Assembly: GCF_014189535.1 (NCBI RefSeq)
Contig: NZ_CP050307.1
Location: 1,984,001 to 2,048,000, forward strand
From: Rhizobium lusitanum
GTDB lineage: Bacteria > Pseudomonadota > Alphaproteobacteria > Rhizobiales > Rhizobiaceae
Direction of reading: 5' to 3'
DNA: 64,000 nucleotides
The first letter of the stretch is position 1, and every line of letters begins with the position of its first letter. The notes under the pieces are model-generated. The model worked only from the letters and a program-made list of their open reading frames with translations. It did not search any database and was not told where the DNA came from. Below, piece after piece: positions 53,415-61,452 of this stretch. The translations under genes were made by a program, and so were the position numbers.

Positions 53415-56400
53415 TCACGCGGCGCTGCGGGGGAGCTCCGAGTCTCGAGCAATCTTGCTCGCTGCGACAAAATCCACCTTTCCGGAGCCCAGCACCGGCA
53501 CCTTGCCTATGTTGATTTCGGCTGGCACCATCATATCCATTGCCCCCTTGGACTTGGCGAAGGCAATGAATTCGGCTCGGGTGGCGTTCGGCGCGTCGGT
53601 CAGCAGCACCAGCCGTTCACCCTTCTTCGCATCAGGGATCGCGGAGACAACTGAAAGAGCGCCGGGCCAAAGCTGGCCGGCGAGCGCCTCGACGGCTGCA
53701 AGTGAGACCATTTCGCCGCCGATCTTCGCGAAGCGCTTTGCCCGGCCGCGAATCTTGATGAAGCCATCCTCGTCGATTGTCACGATATCTCCCGTGTCGT
53801 GCCAACCGTCGAAGAGTGGCTCGATAACGCCGGGATTTTCCGCGCGAAGATAGCCGGCCATGACATTCGCGCCACGAATCAGAAGACGTCCGCCTTCATC
53901 GATGCCAGGGACGGCTTCCAGTTTCCATTCCATGCCGGGCAAGATCTTTCCGACCGTTCCCGAACGATTGTACATGGGCGTGTTGAGCGAAATCACGGGC
54001 GAGGTCTCCGTCACGCCGTAGCCTTCGAGAATGCGCAGGCCGAATTTCTCCATATAGATCTCGCGGGTCGAGGGTTTCACGGGTTCGGCGCCGGAGAAGA
54101 TGTAACGGATCGATCGGAAATCGTAGGGATGGGCTGTCCGTGCATAGCCGTTCAGGAACGTATCCGTGCCGAAGATAATCGTGGCGTTCGAGACATAAAT
54201 CAGCTCAGGCACGATACGGTAATGCAGCGGAGACGGGTAGAAATACACGGGCACGCCCGAGACCAGCGGCAGGACGGTGCCTGCCGTCAGGCCAAAGGAG
54301 TGGAATATTGGCAGGATATTGAAGACCTTGTCGCCGGAGTGGAAATCGATGCGCGCCGCAGCCTGGGCGGCGTTCGAAAGGATATTGCGGTGGGTGAGCA
54401 CCACGCCTTTCGGCGTTCCCTCGGAGCCGGAGGTGAAGAGGATCACGGCGGCATCGTCGGCAGTGCGTTTGACATGCGGCTTGTACTTGTGGAGCAGGCC
54501 GCGAATCTTGTCGACGAGCGTTACCGTCGTGCGGAGCTCATCGAGCCAGACGATCTTCACTTGTTTCTGGAGTTCGTCGATGACCGGACCGAGCTTGCCC
54601 TGCTCGATGAAGGCGCGTGAGGTTAAGATATGTTTCACCTCCGCGGCCTTGCAGGCCGACAGGATATTGGCGGCGCCGGCCGTGAAATTCAGCATGGCCG
54701 GAACCTTGCCCGCCGACATGACCCCGAGCAGGGTTGCGGCGGCGCCATTGGCATTCGGCAGCATCACCCCAAGCGTTTTTTCGTCTGCGAAGAGAAGTTT
54801 GAACTTGGCGCCGAGCACGGCCGCGCCTGTCAGCAGCTTCGCATAGGAGAGTTTGCCGGAGATGGGGTCCTCGACGGCAAGCCTGCTGCCGCCGCCTGTC
54901 ACGGCAGCGTCGATGATGCGTTCCAGCACGGTCGAATCCGTGTCTGTGGTTTTGAACATCAGCATCGACATGACCTGGTAAAGGGCGGCGCCGGCAGCGA
55001 TGCGGCGTTTGCGCCCCTTGAGCTCCGGCGGGACGCTGAGCCTGACCGGCTCGAGGATGGTCACCTTGACCTTGGGAAAGAAGCGACGCCGCACCTGCCC
55101 GCCCGAAAGGCGCGAAAAATAGCTTCTTTCGAGCCCGTCGATGCGGACCGGGACGATCATCGATCCCGTCTTGTCGGCAACCATGGCCGCGCCATCATAG
55201 ACCTTCATCAGCGTGCCGGTGACCGTCAGCCGGCCTTCCGGGAAGATGCCGATCGCGTTGCCCTCGTTGACGATCTTGATCAGCGAACGCGTCGCCATTG
55301 GCTTGGTCGGATCGAGCGGCAGAAACCGGCACATCTTGAGGAAGGGGCGGACCCACCAGGCCTGGGCGATCTTGTAATCGACCGCAAAGACCGGCTCTTC
55401 CTCGGTAATGGCAAGCGCCAGCGCACCGTCGAGGAAGCTCACATGATTGAGGGCAATGATCGGCGCGCGGCCGGCTTTCTTGATGTTGTCGAGCCCTTCG
55501 ACCTCAAGTCGCATGAAGGCGCGGAAAAGAATGGAGAGGAAATCGCGGAAAGGGTTGGTCGGCAAGGTCTTCAGCATCAAAAAGGCAACGCCGAGATTGA
55601 TGACCGAGAGGCAAAGAACGACCATGGGAACAGACAGGCCGATGGCCTGCAGGATCGCAACCAGCGTAAGTCCGATGGCGATAAACAGTGCCGACAGCAC
55701 ATTTGCGGCGCCGATCACCCGAGCACGGCGAGCTTCATCGGCCCAGGTCTGCATCGCGGCAAACGTCGGGACGGCCATGAAGGCGCCGCCAATGGCCATG
55801 CCGGCGAGATCGACCGCCACACGCATGGTTTTTGCGCCGGCAAAGAAGCCAGCGATCGTATCCGCATGGGCGGCGGAGTGCAGGCCCCAGAGGTTCCATG
55901 CAAGATCAAGACCGAAGAGCGCAACGATGGCCGTACCAACCGGCGCCGGCAGCAGCACAACACGGCCGGCCGACATCCAGCCGGCGATGGCGGAGCCGAC
56001 GGCGATCGAGATCGCGAAAATCGCCAGGTAGGCGGGGACGATGATTTCCGAGCCACCGAGGATCTCCGTGACCATGATCGGCAGCATGGACATGACAAAG
56101 GCGCCCACGAACCAGAACCAGCAGTTCATCAGTGCCGAGCGCCAGATCCGCTTGTCTTCCCTAAGTTCATTCACGAGCGTGACGCTTGAGCGGAAGATGT
56201 TTTTGTCAATGACCAGATCCGACGCTTTCGAACCGGTCGGCGGGATCATCTGCGCCGAAAACCAGCAAAGTATTGAAAGTCCCATCATCATCGGTCCGAA
56301 AATCCAGACATTGTCGCCCTTGGTAAAGGCAAGCGCCGCGACGATCGTACCGGTCAGGATGGCGATGAACGTGCCGCCCTCGATCCAGGCATTGGCTTTC

Positions 56401-56810
56401 GGCAAATCCCTGCGTTCGAGATGGTCGGGAAGAATGCCGTATTTGATCGGGCCGAAGAGGGCCGAGATCACGCCGAAGCCGAAGAGCGCCAGCATGAGGA
56501 TCCAGATCGACGACAAAGCGATACCCAGAACGGAAATCGCCGCCACGCCGATCTCGGAACGTTTGAGTATCTCTGCCATCCTGGCCTTGTCGTATTTGTC
56601 GGCAAGCTCGCCGGCGACGGCGGAAAGCAACAGGAAGGGAACGATGAAAATCCCACCTGCAAGCGTCACCAGCGAGGCGCCCTCGGCTGCCATCTGGGCG
56701 AGGATCAGAAAAACCAGCGTCTGCTTGAGGAAATTATCGTTGAAAGCGGTGAGGAACTGCGTCCAGAACAACGGCGCGAACTTCCTCGATGTCATCAGAT
56801 TGCGTTGCAT
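53415..56810 (-). CDS. aas: Fusion of LplT-like transporter, PlsC acyltransferase and acyl-ACP ligase (Aas-like)
   Basis: 1131 residues from the ATG at 56810 after AAAGGGA. Three parts: an MFS membrane domain (about 1-420, FWTQFLTAFNDNFLKQTLVF) like lysophospholipid flippase LplT; a PlsC acyltransferase (about 430-640) with NHVSFLD (HX4D) and FPEGR; and an AMP-binding ligase (about 680-1130) with ILFTSGSEGTPKGVVLTHRN. In E. coli, Aas re-acylates imported lysophosphatidylethanolamine with acyl-ACP. Having transporter and enzyme in one chain fits phospholipid repair at the inner membrane. It follows the yiaA-like gene by 92 nt and shares its direction. Confidence 0.93.
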   Translation of the reverse strand: MQRNLMTSRKFAPLFWTQFLTAFNDNFLKQTLVFLILAQMAAEGASLVTLAGGIFIVPFLLLSAVAGELADKYDKARMAEILKRSEIGVAAISVLGIALSSIWILMLALFGFGVISALFGPIKYGILPDHLERRDLPKANAWIEGGTFIAILTGTIVAALAFTKGDNVWIFGPMMMGLSILCWFSAQMIPPTGSKASDLVIDKNIFRSSVTLVNELREDKRIWRSALMNCWFWFVGAFVMSMLPIMVTEILGGSEIIVPAYLAIFAISIAVGSAIAGWMSAGRVVLLPAPVGTAIVALFGLDLAWNLWGLHSAAHADTIAGFFAGAKTMRVAVDLAGMAIGGAFMAVPTFAAMQTWADEARRARVIGAANVLSALFIAIGLTLVAILQAIGLSVPMVVLCLSVINLGVAFLMLKTLPTNPFRDFLSILFRAFMRLEVEGLDNIKKAGRAPIIALNHVSFLDGALALAITEEEPVFAVDYKIAQAWWVRPFLKMCRFLPLDPTKPMATRSLIKIVNEGNAIGIFPEGRLTVTGTLMKVYDGAAMVADKTGSMIVPVRIDGLERSYFSRLSGGQVRRRFFPKVKVTILEPVRLSVPPELKGRKRRIAAGAALYQVMSMLMFKTTDTDSTVLERIIDAAVTGGGSRLAVEDPISGKLSYAKLLTGAAVLGAKFKLLFADEKTLGVMLPNANGAAATLLGVMSAGKVPAMLNFTAGAANILSACKAAEVKHILTSRAFIEQGKLGPVIDELQKQVKIVWLDELRTTVTLVDKIRGLLHKYKPHVKRTADDAAVILFTSGSEGTPKGVVLTHRNILSNAAQAAARIDFHSGDKVFNILPIFHSFGLTAGTVLPLVSGVPVYFYPSPLHYRIVPELIYVSNATIIFGTDTFLNGYARTAHPYDFRSIRYIFSGAEPVKPSTREIYMEKFGLRILEGYGVTETSPVISLNTPMYNRSGTVGKILPGMEWKLEAVPGIDEGGRLLIRGANVMAGYLRAENPGVIEPLFDGWHDTGDIVTIDEDGFIKIRGRAKRFAKIGGEMVSLAAVEALAGQLWPGALSVVSAIPDAKKGERLVLLTDAPNATRAEFIAFAKSKGAMDMMVPAEINIGKVPVLGSGKVDFVAASKIARDSELPRSAA

Positions 56811-56902
56811 GACAGTTCCCTTTTTGGATCGCAAAAGAAGGCCACAGAGTCGTTAGGCAAAGGTTGCGTCGGCGAACAACTCTGCGGCGTGGTTAAGGAC
56901 TC

Positions 56903-57184
56903 CTAGTTTTCATTGCCCCGATTGAAGTTGACCAGGAGCTTTTCGGTCTTTGCATCCTCGATCTTACGGATCAGCTTCTCGGACTCGGCATTGTCACGCA
57001 GCGTCTTGGTGATGTTCACGGTCGTTTGCACCAGCATCAATACGCCCATTGCAAGATAGCCCTTGCCCCAGAGGTCGAGCGGCATCAGGTAAAGCCCGGC
57101 GGCGAGCATGAAGGCTGCCGTGCCGAAGGAAATATAGGAAAAGCTGACCCAGCTCGAGGAATGCTTCTGAAAACTATCGTTCAT
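56903..57184 (-). CDS. YiaA/YiaB-family small inner-membrane protein
   Basis: 93 residues, two helices: SSSWVSFSYISFGTAAFMLA and GKGYLAMGVLMLVQTTVNIT, then a charged tail (LRDNAESEKLIRKIEDAKTE). The pattern matches the YiaAB two-helix domain. Function is not known in detail; members are often near envelope-stress genes. It follows the pspA-like gene by 32 nt. Confidence 0.87.
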   Translation of the reverse strand: MNDSFQKHSSSWVSFSYISFGTAAFMLAAGLYLMPLDLWGKGYLAMGVLMLVQTTVNITKTLRDNAESEKLIRKIEDAKTEKLLVNFNRGNEN

Positions 57185-57216
57185 GATTATGGTCCCTTCG
57201 TTCGATAAAATATGCT

Positions 57217-57903
57217 TCAGGCGGCGTCGTTCGTGCGGGCGCGAAGCCGGGCGAGAACGTCATCGGCCGATGAGCGGAGCGGTGCGCCGCAGCCCGCATT
57301 GGCAAGCTTCTCGACGATACCGGCCGTGCGGGAGGGACTGTCCATGTCCCTGAGCACGGAGGCGATCGTGTCACTCTGATGTTGACGATCGCGCAGCCGC
57401 CCAAGCGTCTCCTCCGCCTCGTCGAGCGTCGCGAGACCAGAACCGGCGACAGCAATGTCGAGCTTCTGGGCCTCTTGCGTTGCGCGGGCCAGCCGCTCAC
57501 CGCGTTGCAGTTCCTGCAGGCGCGCCTCGGCGGTTCGCAGGATCGCCTTCAGCTTGGTAATCGCCGTCGTGAACTGGGCTTGCGCCTTTTCCGACGTATC
57601 ACGCTCCGCTTCGAGATAGGCGATGGCGTCGGCCGCGTCGCGAGCCAGGTCCTCACTGTGCTGTGCCAATGCGGCAAGCGCCCGCGTCTCAAGGTCGGCG
57701 ATCCTGGCTAGGATCGTCGCATATTGCTTCTTTTCCTGGTCATTCTGGGCGATTGCCACCGCCACGGCGTGGCGGGCATATTGGATGCGCTGAGCCGCAT
57801 CGCGAATTTGCTGGCTCAGCAGGGGCATAGCATGGCGATCTACAAAGGCTTGCTCGGCATCGTACGCCCTGCCGCGCAACAGCGTCACAATCAGATTGAA
57901 CAT
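57217..57903 (-). CDS. pspA: PspA/IM30-family membrane-stress protein
   Basis: 228 residues, nearly all alpha-helix with a long coiled coil (about 25-160) and the amphipathic start MFNLIVTLLRGRAYDAEQAF, as in PspA/IM30. Members bind stressed inner membranes and limit proton leakage. The usual PspF activator and PspBC are absent; instead a TetR gene is divergent and three operator copies lie between. It heads the operon with yiaA-like and aas-like genes, linking stress binding to phospholipid repair. Confidence 0.85.
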   Translation of the reverse strand: MFNLIVTLLRGRAYDAEQAFVDRHAMPLLSQQIRDAAQRIQYARHAVAVAIAQNDQEKKQYATILARIADLETRALAALAQHSEDLARDAADAIAYLEAERDTSEKAQAQFTTAITKLKAILRTAEARLQELQRGERLARATQEAQKLDIAVAGSGLATLDEAEETLGRLRDRQHQSDTIASVLRDMDSPSRTAGIVEKLANAGCGAPLRSSADDVLARLRARTNDAA

Positions 57904-57920
57904 TTCGTGTCTCCCGTTTA

Positions 57921-57992
57921 TGAACGTTGTTCACGAGATGAGTTCTGACATAACAATGAACGTTGTTCAAGATATATTTTGAACAACGTTCA
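57921..57992. promoter_or_regulatory. Three operator copies between pspA-like and tetR genes
   Basis: TGAACGTTGTTCA occurs at 57921-57933 and 57957-57969, and its reverse complement TGAACAACGTTCA at 57980-57992. Each has perfect 5-bp arms (TGAAC/GTTCA). They overlap where promoters for both directions must lie. They are very probably bound by the adjacent TetR-type protein. Confidence 0.8.
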
Positions 57993-58001
57993 TAAATCGA
58001 A

Positions 58002-58616
58002 ATGGATTGGTTCATGGCCAGCAAGAGAGAAGAAAAGCGCGAAGACCTGAAGGCGCGGTTGATCGATGCGGCACGCAACCGGATAGCCAATGAAGGTCTG
58101 GCTAACCTGCGGGCGCGTGACATCACGCAAGACGCGGGGTGTGCGCTCGGTGGACTTTATACGGTGTTTTCGGACCTCAGCGAACTTATCATCCACGTGA
58201 ACTCTTCGACGCTGAAGGCTCTGGGAGAATCGCTGGCGCTCACTGAGGTCAGTCGCCGCACACCGACCGACCGGCTGCGTAATTTGGCGCAGGGATATCT
58301 GAAGTTCGCGGTTGCCAATCGCAATCTATGGAAGGCTTTGTTCGATCACTATCCGCCTGAAGGCAGCCTGACACCGCAGTGGCATCTCGAGGAGCATATG
58401 TTCCTGATGGGCGTGATCGCCGAACCTCTTGCCGAACTGCAACCGGATATGTCCGCGGAAGACAGAGCCATTCGCGCCCGCACCCTGTTTGGCGCCGTGC
58501 ACGGCGTGATCAGCATCAGCCTGGAAGCCCGGTTCGTGGGCTTGCCGCAGGAGCGGCTCGAGCGTGAGCTCGACGAATTCGTTCTCACCATCGCTGCCGG
58601 AGCGGCTGCAAGTTGA
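58002..58616 (+). CDS. TetR-family transcriptional regulator
   Basis: 204 residues from ATG 58002 (ATG 58014 is an alternative). Helix-turn-helix: LIDAARNRIANEGLANLRAR, DITQDAGCALGGLYTVFSD. The C-terminal ligand domain resembles the WHG group (FRNLWKALFDHY-like start, then TLFGAVHGVISISLEARFVG). TetR proteins repress until a ligand, often a lipid or drug, binds. By position and the triple operator it regulates itself and the pspA-yiaA-aas operon. A lipid-derived signal is an inference from the operon content. Confidence 0.9.
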   Translation: MDWFMASKREEKREDLKARLIDAARNRIANEGLANLRARDITQDAGCALGGLYTVFSDLSELIIHVNSSTLKALGESLALTEVSRRTPTDRLRNLAQGYLKFAVANRNLWKALFDHYPPEGSLTPQWHLEEHMFLMGVIAEPLAELQPDMSAEDRAIRARTLFGAVHGVISISLEARFVGLPQERLERELDEFVLTIAAGAAAS

Positions 58617-58948
58617 GCTTTACCGGCGAGCTGCGATTGTTGCCGATGACAGCGGCGTCATTGAAGGAGTTGTGCGTCAGCCTCGATTTTGACTCCAAAG
58701 GAGAACGAGACCGCTTCTCCATAGAGGGCAAATTGTGAATCCTTGATTTGAAGCAGCCTTACGGAAGAGATTGAACCGATACTCACAGAGACGGCCGCTG
58801 ATGTCGGACACACATGCCCCATTGGATCTACACGGTTGATCGCGATTTCAATCGCGATCCATAGCTCATGGCATGCGGCGCCAGGCCCGCTTGAGATTTT
58901 CTGAGACAGTGTTCAATCACACCCCATAAAGTCATGAGACCCGTCGGC
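58617..58948. other. Gap after tetR with a perfect inverted repeat
   Basis: No gene is supported. GATCGCGATT (58838-58847) and AATCGCGATC (58850-58859) form a perfect 10-bp inverted repeat with a 2-bp centre, lacking a T tract. It may be a protein-binding site or a palindromic repeat unit. Confidence 0.45.
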
Positions 58949-59362
58949 TCACGACCGACCTGCCCTGACGGCAAGTATGCTTCCAGGCCCGTGCACAGCG
59001 GCAAAGAGCAGGCCGGCAAGGAAAACAAAATGGTCGACGAAGAAGCCGAATTCAGCCTGGTTGCCAGTCCAACGCGACGGGCCGTGGAATGAGAATCCGA
59101 GGAAGATGACATAAACGGCAGCAACGATGGCAGCCGGTGTGAAGAATACGCCGGTCAGGAAGGCTATGACCAACAGCACTTCGAGGATCGCCGCGCACCA
59201 GGCGAGGAATAGTGGGAATGGGAAGCCCGCGGCGGCGATGTAGCTGGCGGTCGCGCCCATATCCATGAACTTGAACGAGACTGCCATCAGAAAGACAGCA
59301 CCAAAGATCAGGCGGGCGATGAGTATGGCGGCGGTCTGCCAAGCTGATTGAGTGTTTTCCAC
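58949..59362 (-). CDS. DoxX-family membrane protein
   Basis: 137 residues from a GTG start after GGAGAGAC. Four helices: AAILIARLIFGAVFLMAVSF, FPLFLAWCAAILEVLLVIAF, FFTPAAIVAAVYVIFLGFSF and a C-terminal helix. The order and the RLIFGAVFLMAVSFKFMDMG start match DoxX. Members are found in thiosulfate or redox contexts but most have no known reaction. A single gene here. Confidence 0.87.
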   Translation of the reverse strand: MENTQSAWQTAAILIARLIFGAVFLMAVSFKFMDMGATASYIAAAGFPFPLFLAWCAAILEVLLVIAFLTGVFFTPAAIVAAVYVIFLGFSFHGPSRWTGNQAEFGFFVDHFVFLAGLLFAAVHGPGSILAVRAGRS

Positions 59363-59510
59363 GATGTCTCTCCGGGTTGAAGTGGTCGATGCTCCAAGGA
59401 CGGACAGCAGAAGACGATTCCGACAGAGCCGTGAAAATTTATTTTGTTCGGGACGACCACCCCACGGGGTCGAAAGACGGCTACATCAGCAGTTCAATTG
59501 AAGCATTGCT

Positions 59511-59816
59511 TTATCTCAACTGGTCGAGCCCAAAAGACGCGCGGGCCTCCATACAGGCCCCATCTCCCGGAGTGCAGGCGCGACAAACATCTGGCCGAAG
59601 ATCATAAACCAAGCATGATGTACTCGAACCGACGCGGCCGGACAAAGCAGAACAACGCGCGCCGTGACACCGCATTCCTCCTTGATCGTCCGAGACGAAA
59701 TGCGCCGGTAAAGCGTCGAGCTCAGCTTCCGTCTCTGTGGAAAATCTTGGCCAAGTGGGCGAAAATGAGCAGCAAGCGCCGCAGGCTTCACAGTCAACGT
59801 CAATAGCAAAGGTCAT
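59511..59816 (-). CDS. YkgJ-like cysteine-cluster protein
   Basis: 101 residues. The cysteine pattern VDCEACGACCSFSP, GGMRCHGARCSAL, TSCLVYDLRPDVCRACTPG matches the YkgJ zinc- or iron-binding family (CxxCGxCC then CxxY...RPxxCR). Function is unresolved. Ribosome site is weak; start at ATG 59816 is supported by the motif beginning at once. It is separated from the DoxX gene by 148 bp. Confidence 0.78.
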   Translation of the reverse strand: MTFAIDVDCEACGACCSFSPTWPRFSTETEAELDALPAHFVSDDQGGMRCHGARCSALSGRVGSSTSCLVYDLRPDVCRACTPGDGACMEARASFGLDQLR

Positions 59817-60002
59817 TAGCGCGTTCTATCGCAACGATCCGGGAATGCCAGGCTTTTTATATCCCAGTCGGCATCAGATCATGTTTACAAGACTTCTTTG
59901 GCCTTGAAGGGATGCGATCCGGCCACCCGCTATTTCACGGCCTGCTCATCTCAAAGTGACCTAAATTACAGTGGGCTCACGCTGAAGCCACGAGTTCTAT
60001 CG
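59817..60002. other. Short intergenic region, nothing supported
   Basis: 186 bp without a gene, repeat or terminator that I could support. Confidence 0.4.
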
Positions 60003-60263
60003 TCAGTTCCTTCCAGGACGGAACCTGAACGCATCGACGAATGCGGAGAATGCCGGCGAATGGTTGCGCCTATTGGGGTAGTAGAGATGATAGCCTTGGA
60101 AGGTCGGGCACCAAGGCTTGATGACTTCCAGTAGATAACCATCGTCGATATGGCGGCGAACGAGATCCGTCGGCGCGTAGGCAAGACCCATTCCGTCGAG
60201 AGACGCGCCGATCGCTGAGCCGATGTTACTGTAAACTAGCTGGCCATCGACGCGCACGCTGCC
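60003..60263 (-). pseudogene. LysR C-terminal fragment
   Basis: The minus strand encodes VRVDGQLVYSNIGSAIGASL, DGMGLAYAPTDLVRRHIDDG and YYPNRRNHSPAFSAFVDAF, the last 85 or so residues of a LysR ligand domain. The open frame extends to 60368, but residues before the VRVDG segment do not match the family, and the DNA-binding part is absent. It is a 5'-truncated remnant beside the cellulose operon. Confidence 0.75.
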
Positions 60264-60288
60264 CCCCATCCTCGTGGATTTCTGATCT

Positions 60289-60308
60289 GTTAACCAATGG
60301 TTAACCAT
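60289..60308. promoter_or_regulatory. Overlapping palindromes upstream of bcsN
   Basis: GTTAACC-AAT-GGTTAAC (60289-60305) overlaps the perfect palindrome ATGGTTAACCAT (60297-60308). It lies 96-115 bp upstream of the bcsN start and may be an operator for the cellulose operon. Confidence 0.42.
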
Positions 60309-60403
60309 AATCGCGCTTATCTCAATATCGACGAAGGCCCTGTTCAAATCCATCGCGTCATTTCTCATGAATATGACGATAGACGACGACCGCGATTACG
60401 AAG

Positions 60404-61393
60404 ATGCACCTACTTAAAATAATAGCCCTATTGTCGTTGGCTGGCCTTGGGACCAGTTGCACGACGACGGGCGGTGTGCGGCAATCGACGGGTGCGGAAA
60501 CCGTTGCTAACGAAAAAGCGCTGGCATTTCCGCCACCCGGCGGTCCCGCCATCGTCAATGTCGTCGAGCAGAGGCACAAGGATGATGTGGAGCAGACGAT
60601 TTCGCTTGCAACATCCTCGTCAGTCGCCGGCCAGAACTTTCTGAAAGTACAGTTTCTTGGCGTATCTGGAGGCAACCCCGGACTGGGTAGTACGCCGTAC
60701 AAAGCTGTTAGCGAAAATGTGATAGCGCGGGAACTCGCTGCGGCAATACCGGGCGTCAGGCTCGCTCGCTCCGCGACCTTTGTACAGAATACCTATGGTC
60801 CGTTCGGTTATGCTTCCGGCCAAAGCCGCTCTGGAAATACCTGCCTTTACGCCTGGCAGCAAATTCGAGCCGGTCGCTCCACGCAGGCGCAATTGCAGAA
60901 TTTCAGCATGGTTCAGATCCGGCTCCGGCTGTGTGACGCCCATGCAAATGAACATCAGCTCCTCAGCACCGTCTACGGCTATACGATTGCCGGGGGATTC
61001 AGGAATGAAGCGCTAAATCCATATGGAACTGTAAGGGGGGCCGACGCGGTGCTTGCTCGCCCCGGCGATCCCGTCTATCCGGATCTGGGCGGCTATCGCA
61101 GCAACGCGACCCCGATCGGCTATGAAGCCGCCCTTCCTGCTGTGCGTACGGTGATCGTGCGCCACCAGATCGCCGCCTCGCCGCAAACCTTGCCAGCTGT
61201 GGCCCTTCCGCAGGCAATCGGACCACGGGTGCCATTACCGGGCGAACAATACGGCCAGGCCCAAACGGGCACGGTCCCAATGCCGACAACGATAACAGGA
61301 CAAGCTCAGCCAGCAGCGACACAGACCTATAGCACTGTCGTACCCTCACCGGATTGTATCGGTGCAGTGGCCAACGCTGACTGCATGAAATAG
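60404..61393 (+). CDS. bcsN: Cellulose biosynthesis protein BcsN
   Basis: 329 residues. The start MHLLKIIALLSLAGLGTSCT is a lipoprotein-like leader with a cysteine at 19. The body (FLKVQFLGVSGGNPGLGSTP, CLYAWQQIRAGRSTQAQLQN and VQIRLRLCDAHANEHQLLST) and the proline-rich tail match BcsN of Agrobacterium/Rhizobium cellulose loci. It is needed for or modulates cellulose output in those bacteria; the mechanism is unknown. It precedes bcsA by 59 nt in the same direction. Confidence 0.85.
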   Translation: MHLLKIIALLSLAGLGTSCTTTGGVRQSTGAETVANEKALAFPPPGGPAIVNVVEQRHKDDVEQTISLATSSSVAGQNFLKVQFLGVSGGNPGLGSTPYKAVSENVIARELAAAIPGVRLARSATFVQNTYGPFGYASGQSRSGNTCLYAWQQIRAGRSTQAQLQNFSMVQIRLRLCDAHANEHQLLSTVYGYTIAGGFRNEALNPYGTVRGADAVLARPGDPVYPDLGGYRSNATPIGYEAALPAVRTVIVRHQIAASPQTLPAVALPQAIGPRVPLPGEQYGQAQTGTVPMPTTITGQAQPAATQTYSTVVPSPDCIGAVANADCMK

Positions 61394-61452
61394 ATTTTAG
61401 TCATTTGGAACGCCAGGATGGCGTTTGGCGAATACCTTTTGAAGGAACACCG

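Noticed and set aside
54630..56189. Plus-strand frame of 519 codons
   Set aside because: Antisense to the Aas-like gene; highly charged low-complexity translation without motifs.
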